Shown here one piece after another: positions 39,245 to 49,498 of a DNA stretch of 64,000 nt (its first letter is position 1; every line of letters starts with the position of its first letter). Under the pieces are notes generated by a model, which did not search any database, was not told the origin of the DNA, and saw only the letters and a program-made list of their open reading frames with translations. This stretch comes from Selaginella moellendorffii (Eukaryota; Streptophyta; Lycopodiopsida; Selaginellales; Selaginellaceae). The stretch is taken from positions 83,715 to 147,714 of the forward strand of contig NW_003314419.1 in assembly GCF_000143415.4 (NCBI RefSeq), read 5' to 3'. The position numbers and the translations under genes are program-made.

Positions 39245-40993
39245 CTTAAGAGCTGTTGAACAATGTTGAGATTAGTGTAGTACAAATCATGCAGTCTGGC
39301 TTACAACCAGCTTGTTTCAGCACCTAAAAAGCTCCAAAACCCCTACACCTGGCATCCCATGTCATGTCAAAACAAGTACTTCAAAACCTTAAGAAAATGC
39401 TTAATACCATTCACGTTGCAGCAGACTGAAAGAAGCATATTATATCAACAGTCCCTCTGCATAATCAAGCTATGTACTCGACATAAACCATGGAGCATAT
39501 AGGTGGCCTGTTGCAAGTCATCTCTTCTCCTCCAGTAATCCTGCTAAGCAATAAGCAACAAGTAAGCAATGCAAAGCTTACACCATATCATTCACTGTTA
39601 ACTTTCACAAAGGCTGGCTTAAATTCCATGCTTGGCAGACTCTGAATCATGTAAATATGTGGTAGTTATTATCTCTGTCCCAGTAGAGAATTTTCCTCCT
39701 CTTTAGTGCTACTGATATCAAATATAAAATCAGGTGTGTGTGAGAGAGAGAGAATTTACAGTGGATCGCCACTTCACTCTTTTGTTTTTTTTTTTTTTTT
39801 TCTCATCTAGAACATTTTACTCTTCCCTCACTGCACCAAAAAGGCTTGCAATTTTCAAAAGCAGCGTGTGAAGGTACAGTTGAATACCCGTTCTTTGTGT
39901 GTGTGGCAGCAGTGTGGTAATGTGCGTAGGCATCCCCCCCAGAGAGGAGTGCCTCCACCCACTAGGTCCTGGTGGTTCCACAGCACCCTGCAAGGAAGAC
40001 CTCCCTCATTACACACACACACAAATTTTTTTTTAACCTTGTAAACAATCAAAATGTCTAACTTTGTAAAATTAGAAAAGAAGATCTATTTATCTTGGGT
40101 ATGCTATATCTCCCACAAAGAGCAAGACAACAATAATTTGCAGTGATCCCAAGCTGGAGTCTCTGCTATAATAGTACTACACAATAGGAATAAAGCAGGT
40201 AGGTAGAGAACAAAAACAAGTGCCCACACCTGGACATATTCCATAGTGAGGAAAAAAGCTATTTTGATTCACTAAGATCAAGGTACAGTTCAGTATAGTA
40301 CTTTTTTCTTTTATAAGTACAGAATTTTTTAAACTCTTACAGATTTGAAAATTCATGGCCTCTGTTGTGGCAAGAAACTGTGCTGTTGGGATCCAAGGCA
40401 GTCCTCCTACAAACACCAGATAAAGTAATAATATCACAAATTATAAATACTAACCTGTAGCCAGCAACGAAGTAATGGACAACAATGAAGATTTCAAATT
40501 GGCAAGCTCATTGGACCCATATCTCGTTACCCATTATACATTTAGCATTGACCATTGAGCATCATAGACCAAAAGAAGAAAAACAAGAAGAAAAAGAAGG
40601 GCAAGAACATCGTGAAGAAGAAGAAAAAGAAAAAGCTTAACAAACAGAACAAAGTGAAAGCTTGGAAATGGAATATAAAACGCAGCCTACAGACATATGT
40701 CCTTTCAGAACCTTTCTTTAGTTGGTTGAATTTTCCTATTTCTTGTACAGAGGTTGAACTTCGTCAAATTCTGAGCGCTAGCTTCCCTGTATTTGGACCA
40801 TGTCAAAGGATTTCTTAAGGATGGAAACACTTATCAGAGGCAGCAGACACGGTTTATGACGACTTAACTTGGATTATAAGAGCCTTGTATCAGTGGGCCA
40901 TTTCATCACGGAACGATGCTCATCTTCGGATCATCGATCAGTGCCAAGAAAATTCGAGGAGGAAGAAGACATGCCAAGCTGCAATACCTGAGG
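39245..40993. other. No gene recognised; low-complexity tracts and one repeat end
   Basis: This stretch contains a poly-T run near 39783-39800, a lysine-codon-rich A/G tract near 40570-40640 and a decayed arm of the palindrome-ended family near 40080-40170 (TCCCAAGCTGG, then GAGTCTCTGCTA). The arm points left, towards the PPR fragment. No coding gene is supported. Confidence 0.4.
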
Positions 40994-41437
40994 ATGGGAA
41001 GTTGGAGAGGGAACATTTTGGTTTTTCTTCTGCTGTCTCTGAGCTTGGGCGTTTTGGCTCATGATGAGAGTGGAGTACACAAGAATGGCTACCACAGTTA
41101 CTCGAGATCCTGTACTCAAGCCGAGAGGATCATCAGGGACACCCTTAGCAAGCACACCGATTGGGAGAGGACGATACCAGCAGGAGTTCTTCACTTGCAC
41201 TTCCACGACTGTTTCGTCGACAGGAGAGCTTTGCAAGATTTAAATTCTGGTCTGCTAACTTTGCTGTTCTTCAGGGCTGTGATGGATCGGTTCTTCTTGA
41301 CTCAACTCCCACCAATGGAAGTAAAGTGTAAAAATTGTCCCTTCCAAGCTTCATGTCCACCAAGTTATCCCTGCGCTGACACTCTAGCCATAGCTGCCAG
41401 AGTTTCAACCGTCATGGTAAGTTTAGCATCTTTTTAG
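40994..41437 (+). pseudogene. Class III peroxidase pseudogene (5' part)
   Basis: Class III peroxidases are secreted haem enzymes that cross-link cell-wall phenolics. The start at 40994 opens a hydrophobic signal peptide, then the YSRSCTQAERIIRDTLSKH helix and the distal active-site motif HLHFHDCFVD. The distal His is kept, but the catalytic Arg of RLHFHDCF is replaced by His. The next exon starts GCDGSVLLDSTPTNGS at about 41275 in another frame, and the intron before it has lost its GT donor. CADTLAIAARVSTVM near 41370-41416 is in yet another phase, and about 40 residues before it are deleted. Everything after the second exon is missing. It is not functional. Confidence 0.82.
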
Positions 41438-44400
41438 AGACACTGGATCAAATTCTAAGATGGAGAGGAAAGAATTACCAAGTCCCAACTGGACATTACA
41501 ACAGAAGAGTTCCGATCCAGGAACGCGGCAACACCTTACAATCTCTGTTTGAGAATGTGTCAGTTCGTTCTCATTAAACAAACACTGGATATTTTGATCG
41601 GCTCCAAAACTGTAAAACAGCTGTAAATCACAAAATCTTAGGATTGTACTCCACACAGACCACTGCAAGAATACAGCACTCATATATTCTCTGCCTTTCA
41701 ATTCTTTAACGATAGAAAACTGCAACAAAACGACATTGCATTAGTTTTAAAAAGAAAGAAGAAAAGTGATTACAAATTCACTGTACCTGGCTTCAAATTT
41801 CATTACACAAGATCTGCAAAGAACTGCAGGATCTTGCTCGATAAATTCAGTTTCCTTCATAAACCTAAAATTTCCAAAGCTACGAATCTAGAATTCAAGA
41901 GGCACCACTGTTTTTGCCACCATGTAACAATCTTCACCGTTCTTTTGGAGCATCACAGATTTAGTCCATCCGATTGGGAGCATCCACCATAAGAAAAAAT
42001 GGATATTCTAAAAATGGAATATGTGATGCCGATGCCAAAATAGCAACTTTAAATAAAGAGTTTGACGATAATATAATATTTATATTAAAAATCTCTTCTA
42101 CAATTGATTCTATCACCAACACACATCATAACATAATAAATATAACTCAGTACATTATATCATATTTAGAATTTTGATTGTTGAGTGAAGTGTTGGATAT
42201 TTTATAAATGGAATTTCTCACTGTGGGATTCCATAGCCAGATGAGTCATTTGTTTAATAACTAATTTTTTTCACTATTAGAAATCTCTATATAATTGATG
42301 AAAATAGTTTTACTTGATGATTTATTAAACTCTATAATTTTTCCTCTTAATAAAGTATGTGTTACTTAACTACACTCAAATATAATGATGTTAAAAATAT
42401 ATTTAATATATATTTAAAAACTCATCTAAAGTGCATACATCTTTTAAATTTAAAAAATATAAACATTATTATGGAGTTTCTATTTTCATCATTTCAGACT
42501 GAAAGTTTTGGAATTGCGTGATAATAAGTGAAAGATGTTAGCTTTATGTGTTATATTTTATTTTTAATATTTTATATTAATTATAATATTTTATATATTT
42601 ATCATTGATATTCCCTTTTTACCTATTTTTTATATTCATGCATTTTGAGAGTAATATTTAAAACAGAAAGTATTCTATTTGATATCATAAACATTATTTC
42701 TGTAGTTATTTTTATATATCTGAAATAAGATTATTATCTCCCTATATTGAATGCTGAAAATTTATGATGATAAATGAATGGTAATGTTTTACTCTATACT
42801 GGGGTAGAGTAGGGTTTGATAATATATAATCTTCTCTTTATGCTAGAACTAAAATATATCAGAAAATTCATGAATGGTATATAGAAGGTTTAATATAATA
42901 TAATTAAATTTTTATATGGTCCATGTACTAATGTTGTCTCAATCATATTTATACCTTATTATGTCTTTCATGTATAAAAGCAATGTAGGATAAAGTGGTA
43001 GAAAATTTATGATATTATATAAATCTTAGGCTACATCTTAGCCAATTGACATCTCAATATGTTTAATTTCATTTATATTTATATTAATAAATAACATAAG
43101 ATTACTAATAAGAAAATATTTTACACAACAAATATCTAGAACTACTAACTCCTCTATTCTAAGTTATAATTATCATATTTGTTATAGAAACTATTTTATT
43201 TATATTATAATTTAGATATTTTATTATTTATTTATTATTATCAGTATTTTTTTAAATTTTATTTAAACTTATTCTCTAAAATTACATTATATTTTAATTT
43301 TAGAATTTTTTCCATATTTTTATTCGATATCCTCTCCCTTCAAAATATTTACATTTATACTTTTTAGAAGTACTATCTAAAATTTAAAGTATTATATTTT
43401 ATATCATTAAAATTCTCTCTGTATATATTTTTATATAGAGAGAATACTAAACTGAATTAAGATTATTACCTTTATGTTTAATTTATTTTTATATAAATTT
43501 ACAATGAGGCTAAAACCATTCAATGAAAGGTAAGTTTTTATCCTGATATTATGGTATTGATGATTCATAAGATTGTTTTTTCCTAAAACCATAACATAGT
43601 GGAAAATGAAAAAATGGTCCATAGATTGCTTTATTAATAATAAAATTTTAAGTGATGATGAATCACATTTTTTAAGATGGTATCCTTTTGTATTGTGTCT
43701 AATGTTGTCTCAATGCTAATTTTTTTTATCTGTTTTCCATGTATCAATGCAAAGATTATTAGTGTAAATAACAGACTTATTACACATTTATCAATGAATC
43801 TACTCATATTGAGTTGTCTATGAGCTCAGATATAGTCTCATATTTATGAAATATCATAAAGTTATAAATCATAAGATTATGATAAAAGTATATTTACAAG
43901 AAATAATAGCTGGAGCTATTCAACTCTTCTATTTTAAGTTATAAATATATCATTTCTATAGTCACTACTTTATTTACTTTTAACTTTATAGTATATCTTT
44001 TATTGTGTGTACTATATACCATCTTTATTATAAAAATTATGTTTAATTTTAATAATGTAGTATTGAATTAATCAGATACTCTTTGTTCTATAAAGTTTTT
44101 GTTCTAGAAGGAGTATTTCATTGATTCGATACTATATTTTTAAACATATTGAACATATTTTTTGTTTTATAAAAAAAGATGATATTCATTGATGAATTGT
44201 TTTTCTATGTCTACTATATACAAAATATCGTATATAGTAGATATAATATAAAAATTCATCAGAGCCGAGGTCAGCCCTCGGGTGCCTGGCTCCACACCCC
44301 CAGCTGGACTTCTAGTGCATGTGCGGGCTGCCATAAATACCATCTTTGTACAACTAAATGTTTAAAATCATTTGAACCTAGTGCATTATATCATCTTAGA

Positions 44401-45066
44401 TCAGTTGTCCAATTGCCTTTTATATGTATTACAATATCACTTATGCCTCCTTCAATATTTGTTGAATTTAACTCTTCATTCTCTATTTCTTACCATTTTT
44501 TGAATGCATTAGCATAGGGATTTATCTCTTTTAATAATTTATCAAGACCACCCATTAGTTACTCATTGCATTTATAATTGTGTTTGTTTTTTATTTTTAT
44601 TTCCATTGCTTGAGCAGTATTCTAAAATATTTCATTGTGAATAAGCTGCATTTTTTTTTCATTATTTGGTTTGAAACTTCCAATATTATATTAAATGTAT
44701 ATATATAGATTAAAATAATTAGGGCCACCTACTGCAATGATCAATGAGGCTCTTTTGTTTAAATATATTGGATGATTAGCGAAAGATCTTGATTCAACTT
44801 TAGTCTTTATTTATATATCAATAAACGTTTTACAATTCTTTCTTTACATTTCAACTCCCTCGTTTTCCTTTTCGTTCCAACTTGTTTTCATTCCGCAGTT
44901 GTTCTCGGCAGCCACCAAAAATGTTTTCCAGCCATAGACATAAGAGATGTTGATGTCCAGAGAATACGAAAAAGAAAAACGCAAGCAAATGAAGTTAGTA
45001 ATGTTGAAAAGGAAATAGGAACTTTCTTCATGCCCAAGTCGTTCTCAAGGCCAGAAGCACTCCTTT
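41438..45066. repeat. AT-rich repeat cluster related to 8.8-11.7 kb
   Basis: 41990-42060 is the reverse complement of 11600-11668. 42060-42190 repeats 8930-9060 in direct orientation. 42350-42480, 42660-42800 and 43380-44130 repeat parts of 9780-10680. A GC-rich island at about 44262-44335 stands out inside the AT-rich sequence and ends CCCCCAGCTGG, ACTT, CTAG, T, like a degenerate element terminus. No genes were found. Confidence 0.5.
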
Positions 45067-45315
45067 TTACACCACTCCTTCACAGCTTGTCGATCTTAAT
45101 GCTGCACTTTTTGACAAATCCATGGGTGTTGTAGTTGGCATAACATCTCCGGTTTCACATATTCTGCAAGCATTGTTTTTGCCCATATTAGTTTCCAAGA
45201 AAATCTCCACATTAGTGGTAAAAGGTATGAGTTCTTGATTTCCAGTAGCATTTGCTACAATTACATCCCCTTCTAAAATGGCATCCACAGTTTTCTGCTT
45301 TCTTTTGCGGCCCAT
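45067..45315 (-). CDS. Small hypothetical ORF (82 codons)
   Basis: This frame starts MGRKRKQKTVDAIL and contains a single CRIC pair, which resembles the first zinc ligands of RING-type proteins, but no further ligand pairs follow. No introns or neighbours support it. It may be a fragment of a larger gene or chance. Kept only as a possibility. Confidence 0.15.
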   Translation of the reverse strand: MGRKRKQKTVDAILEGDVIVANATGNQELIPFTTNVEIFLETNMGKNNACRICETGDVMPTTTPMDLSKSAALRSTSCEGVV

Positions 45316-45880
45316 TTCCGGCTAGTTATTTCAATTTGTATAATAGGCTAGTAGATTTCAGCAAAGTAGAATAGCTTTGGTAGGTGTTAGTTCTGTTTAG
45401 ATCGTCATGCAACGATGCAGTTTCTTATCGATAAGTTTTTTTGGTTTTTTTTCTGTTTTGTATTCAAGCAAACATAGCAATAGCCAATAGAATAGAGATT
45501 CTTGTATGTGCAGGTCACTCTTCTGAACTGTTTTCTGCCTGCACGCTTCCTTTTGAATGTTTTAAGCGTTTTTAGGATCGTGATCTGGAATGACATATAG
45601 ACATTTTGTTTTTTACCTAAAACCTTTACGAGAGAGAGCAAAACACTAAATAAAATCAAACACGGAAATCATTTCTATGCCCTGAGTTAATGTATAAATA
45701 TCATGTACCGAATCAAACCAAGCTCATGGCTTCAAAGTTGTGTCTATAAACACGTACATACACAACAGTATATTTAATGCTGTCTTATTCCTTCAGAAAT
45801 GGCTTTTTTAAAAACAGTTCATGGCTTTGTCTGTAAGAAAGTAGAGTAGGCTGCCATGTAGAGCTCCAATCCTTGTTCTC
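45316..45880. other. Nothing recognised
   Basis: A minus-strand frame at 45405-45659 is lysine-rich and has no family resemblance. No RNA or repeat was identified. Confidence 0.3.
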
Positions 45881-46095
45881 CACCACCTCAGCTGCCATGT
45901 ACTTCGCTGTGGTGATATCTCCTAAAGGTGCTGATCACCACTTTGTCGCACATGTTTAGCTTGGAAAGAATGTTGTCGAGCTTGAGATCCTGGTGAACCA
46001 CGCCTCTCAAATAAATCTATTTGAAGGTCTTTACCAGCTGCTTGATGATTCTGGCTGCTTTGTCCTCACCAATCTTCTCGCAAATATGCTATATT
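45881..46095 (-). pseudogene. Protein kinase catalytic-domain fragment
   Basis: On the minus strand, KIGEDKAARIIKQLVKTF is followed by RGVVHQDLKLDNIL, which is subdomain VIb of a Ser/Thr kinase with HQD in place of HRD. The segment before it resembles the alphaE helix of calcium-dependent or SnRK-type kinases. A stop separates the two parts, and the frame is lost before the DFG motif. It is a short dead fragment with no flanking kinase exons. Confidence 0.65.
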
Positions 46096-46296
46096 TAAAA
46101 GACCAAATAATTATGGAATAACGCCTTAAGAAAGGAAGGCAATATTTCCACTAACGAACGTAACCACTCCAGGAAAAATGCCCGTGCCCTGTCCAAAAGG
46201 AGACTCAGACAACACCACAAAGTCGGCAAACTTTCCTTGCGTCAGCGACCCAACCAAATCCTCCAATGCAGCTGCATACACACGGTTTGGCCTTTA

Positions 46297-47618
46297 CTAC
46301 GGCCTTTTGGACGTCCTGTGGTTTCCTCCTGTGATGTTTTCCTTCCTGGTGTTAGAGAGTAACTGAGGATCAAACGAAACAAACCTTGCCATGTAAGATT
46401 GCACTGCCTGAGCAAAGCCAGGCTTGTACGAGAAGAGAAGCCCACGGAAGAGTTTCCCATCGATGGAGGCTTCTAGAATGTATCTGTAGTTGAATACATC
46501 GCTTTCTCTAGCCTCGAACATCTTCTCACCTAGCGGCTGAAACTCTGTAGGATGAGTTTGACAGGGAAAAATTGGAGAGGTCCAAGGTTTTCCGCAGATA
46601 CCTCCGTGAGATGAAACCAAGCTCTTGTCCGCATCCCGTTGCTTGTCTAGAACGAATGGCGTGGCATGATACTTTTGCCGCCTTCTCTTACGTTCCTTAC
46701 GCATGGATAGCTTTGGTTCTGATGGATCTTTCTCCCTCAGCATCTCTTCACAGAAAAACGGCAACCATATTGTCAAGAATGGCAGCAATGTCAATAAAAG
46801 GGAAATACATGTCATCCAAAGCTTCAAGCTCTTCGTTACATCCCTCATAGAAGAATAATATGCCTCGCTCTGCATCCACGGAATCTCCTGCAAGGGAGAA
46901 ACGTGGAGAAGGCCTGGGACCTCGAAGTTGCCCAAACACCAGTTGCTACAAAATACATAAAAGCCCCATGAGAGACCAACAGGAAACAAATCTACCTACA
47001 AGCGAGATACTTTCCATGGCTGATTGTTGTGTGCCCGGCTCCTGGCATCAGCTCGGCACCAGTCGTCTTTACCTCCCGCCATGCCATTGTTTCTGGATTA
47101 CCACTGTCCTCGCCACCCATGACAACGAAACAGTTCTTATAGGAAGAGCAGGTATGGCTATCCCAAGGAATAGGTGAGACTCCAGTGGTAGAAATCTTCT
47201 TCCAGACAAAAGTATCTACAGGAAAAAAAAAAGTTTAGAAGAAAACAAGGAAAGATAACAGAATATTACTCGTGTTCAAAACATGGAGGACATTGTAGTA
47301 CTCCTACTCTGAGGGATTGCTGGATTTCCCACATCCCCCAAACACGAACAGGTTGTCACCGATGAGAGATGCGCTATGTCCTCTCGGAGCAGGAACATCA
47401 CCAAAAACGTCGGGTTTCCCCCAGGTGTTGGTAGCTGCATCGGATGATAAGAACGAGAAAAAAAATGATAGAACTCGGAGCTTACCATTATCCAAAACAA
47501 AGAGATCGTCGAGTGTGCTGGTTCCATCAGTACCACCAAACACATAGAGCTTAGACCTGACTGCTGTGGAGCTGTGGCTGTCCCGAGGAGAAGGGTGCGT
47601 TCCTTTCATCACAGGCTT

Positions 47619-47684
<66 letters not shown>

Positions 47685-47777
47685 CTTCCCACAAGCAATG
47701 ATCGACGCTGTCTCGTGGTCATGCGCCCTAAAAGACAATTGAAAATTTTTATGATCCCAAAAGTCACGACTCTCCAT
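46297..47777 (-). pseudogene. Kelch-repeat (galactose-oxidase-like) protein, broken copy
   Basis: Kelch units form beta-propellers that bind proteins. Units readable on the minus strand include HPSPRDSHSSTAVRSKLYVF with GGTDG (near 47600-47540), APRGHSASLIGDNLFVFGG (near 47395-47330), WDSHTCSSYKNCFVVMGGED (near 47160-47100) and AGHTTISHGKY. The C-terminal part (DVFNYRYILEASIDGKLFRG, near 46500-46440) resembles a plant kelch subfamily with a conserved C-terminal domain. A TAG interrupts the third unit at about 47306, one inter-unit strand is missing after GGED, and frames change near 46940-46860. The N-terminal propeller units are absent. The first intron holds a GT/GA microsatellite. Probably a pseudogene. 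Confidence 0.7.
47616..47682. repeat. Compound (GT)n(GA)n microsatellite
   Basis: About 13 GT units run directly into about 19 GA units. It lies inside the kelch pseudogene, in what looks like its first intron. Confidence 0.95.
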
Positions 47778-47875
47778 TGTTTAATCTCAGCTATTAGATT
47801 TTGGCATATGCCCAGAATAAGTGTCCTCAGTATATGCTATTATCATACCAGCTCTTTCGTTTAAATATATGAGTT

Positions 47876-47888
47876 TGATGATGATATG

Positions 47889-47920
<32 letters not shown>

Positions 47921-47940
47921 GATATATATATATATATACA
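47876..47940. repeat. (GAT)n and (TA)n microsatellites
   Basis: A run of GAT/ATG triplets followed by TATATATA, just downstream of the DRC10 stop codon at 47946-47948. Confidence 0.9.
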
Positions 47941-47945
47941 CACTA

Positions 47946-49399
47946 CTACTTTTTTCCATCTTTCTTTTGTTTCTTCTTCCACTTCTTTAGTTCCTTTTTA
48001 AAACCAAGACGTGATTTAAATCCACGGTATATTCTTTGGATCTTCATTGTTGCTCTTAATCTCATTTCGTTCAGCCCTTGTTGCTCAATAGTAACATTCT
48101 TTTTTCTATCAATCTCCTCTTCTTCCATCTTTCTCTTAGCCATTTTCTCTATATAACTGGCTCAAAACTTAATATTTGTTAAACTTGGAAATTGAGAAAC
48201 TTTAGCTTGTTACCGAGGCTCAAGCTCATCAATGATAATTTGTTTATCATTTCTCTGCTCTCTTATTTTTTTAATCATGAGGTCCATCTGCACCATATCT
48301 AACTCCAAACCTGCTTGCAGGTTAATTGCCTCTTCCATGAGTTGTAAGTTTTGATTTTTAACAAACTCCAGGCACCTGTTAGTGATTTTTTTCTCAACCT
48401 AGTCCAGCATTTAAAAAAAAAAAATTAAAAAATCATAGAAGTTGTGATCGGCAGACCTCAATTTTGCTTTTAAGCCTATCAGAGTGGTCCCGCAAAGATC
48501 TTAAAGCTATGTCACGGTCTCTTCGATTGCAGTCAGCTGTGGCAGAAAGTACATCTGCCCTGTAGTATTCTGCTCTTTAGAATATAAACATTTACAGAAG
48601 CATCGCTACCTGAATTTTGCTTGAATTTTATTCTCTTTCTTCAAATCTTTTATTGCCTGAAGTGGGGAGTTAGCCATTTCATTTCAAAGTTAAATTACCT
48701 GTTTCAGGGATAATAGCGTTTTATTCCACTCTCTCTCCATAACTTTATGGGTTGCTGCTTCTGACTGCAGGCTCTGCCGAAGCTCATGCATCTCGTGAGT
48801 GAGCTGCCTTATCTTTTCCAGCGCTTTAGGTAAATGACGCTCTCTGCGTTCACCTTCTTCGACAGTTGCGTCCAGGTTTGAGAAACCAAGGTGTTCTTCG
48901 ACCTACATTGTAAAAGAAAAAGTCGAATATAGACTAAATCGAGTATTACTTCCTGCAATGTCTTCGAGAAAACACCTCTGAGCCATTTTGCTTCTATACC
49001 AAATTTTGATGGTTTGGCTCCCCGATGGAATGGCCGCAACACAAGTGATGCATTGTCAAGCATCATGGCCTTTAGAATTTCGTACCCGTCATTTATTGTA
49101 CTCATTGAAATGCTAGAGTCTCCAGCCTGAACACAAAGGAAACTAAGAGCAAGTAAAAACAAGAGAGATCTTACTGTATCAGCACCAGGAAGAAGAGAGA
49201 CCAGCTTGAATCGTTCAATAAATCCAGCCAGAAATCCCATCAGCATCGCTCTTTCAGAACGCCTCACTGACATATCTGGGCTGCCATCTGGAGTATGCCC
49301 AAACTCTTGTAGTGATTGGGAAACAGGAGAGAACTGGTTAGTTGCAGGCGCCATCATTTTCTCATCATCATTCTCGTACTCATCGTCCTCCTCATCCAT
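47946..49399 (-). CDS. DRC10: Dynein regulatory complex subunit 10-like (IQCD) protein
   Basis: DRC10 belongs to the nexin-dynein regulatory complex, which links outer doublets in motile cilia and controls dynein. Seven exons fit in phase: 49399-49175, 49126-48950, 48902-48699, 48656-48610, 48574-48457, 48398-48214 and 48156-47946. They total 1167 nt, or 388 aa. The N-terminal region contains ERAMLMGFLAGFIERFKLVS followed by LLPGAD, resembling the conserved LVxLL block of DRC10. The rest is coiled coil, and a perfect IQ motif, IQRIYRGFKSR (358-368), precedes a lysine-rich tail, as in DRC10 and DRC9. The ELVTLL-like block favours DRC10 over DRC9/IQCG, but DRC9 is not excluded. One intron is only 35 bp. 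It is transcribed away from the coiled-coil gene that starts 99 bp upstream. Confidence 0.75.
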
Positions 49400-49498
49400 T
49401 TCAACTCAAAGAGATCTGAACTATAAATGTAAAAAGCCCTAATATAATATTCTATAATTATTCATCTGGGAACGGAAGAGGCAATCATTCAATCGGCA
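49400..49498. promoter_or_regulatory. Putative bidirectional promoter of two divergent genes
   Basis: Only 99 bp separate the start codons of the DRC10-like gene (minus) and the coiled-coil gene (plus). The spacer is AT-rich around 49441-49465. Both transcripts must start within or very near it unless they overlap, so shared control is likely. No specific factor site can be named. Confidence 0.6.

Noticed and set aside
40555-40818. Lysine-rich 87-codon frame
   Set aside because: It arises from an A/G-rich tract of AAG and AAA triplets. There is no splice structure or family match.
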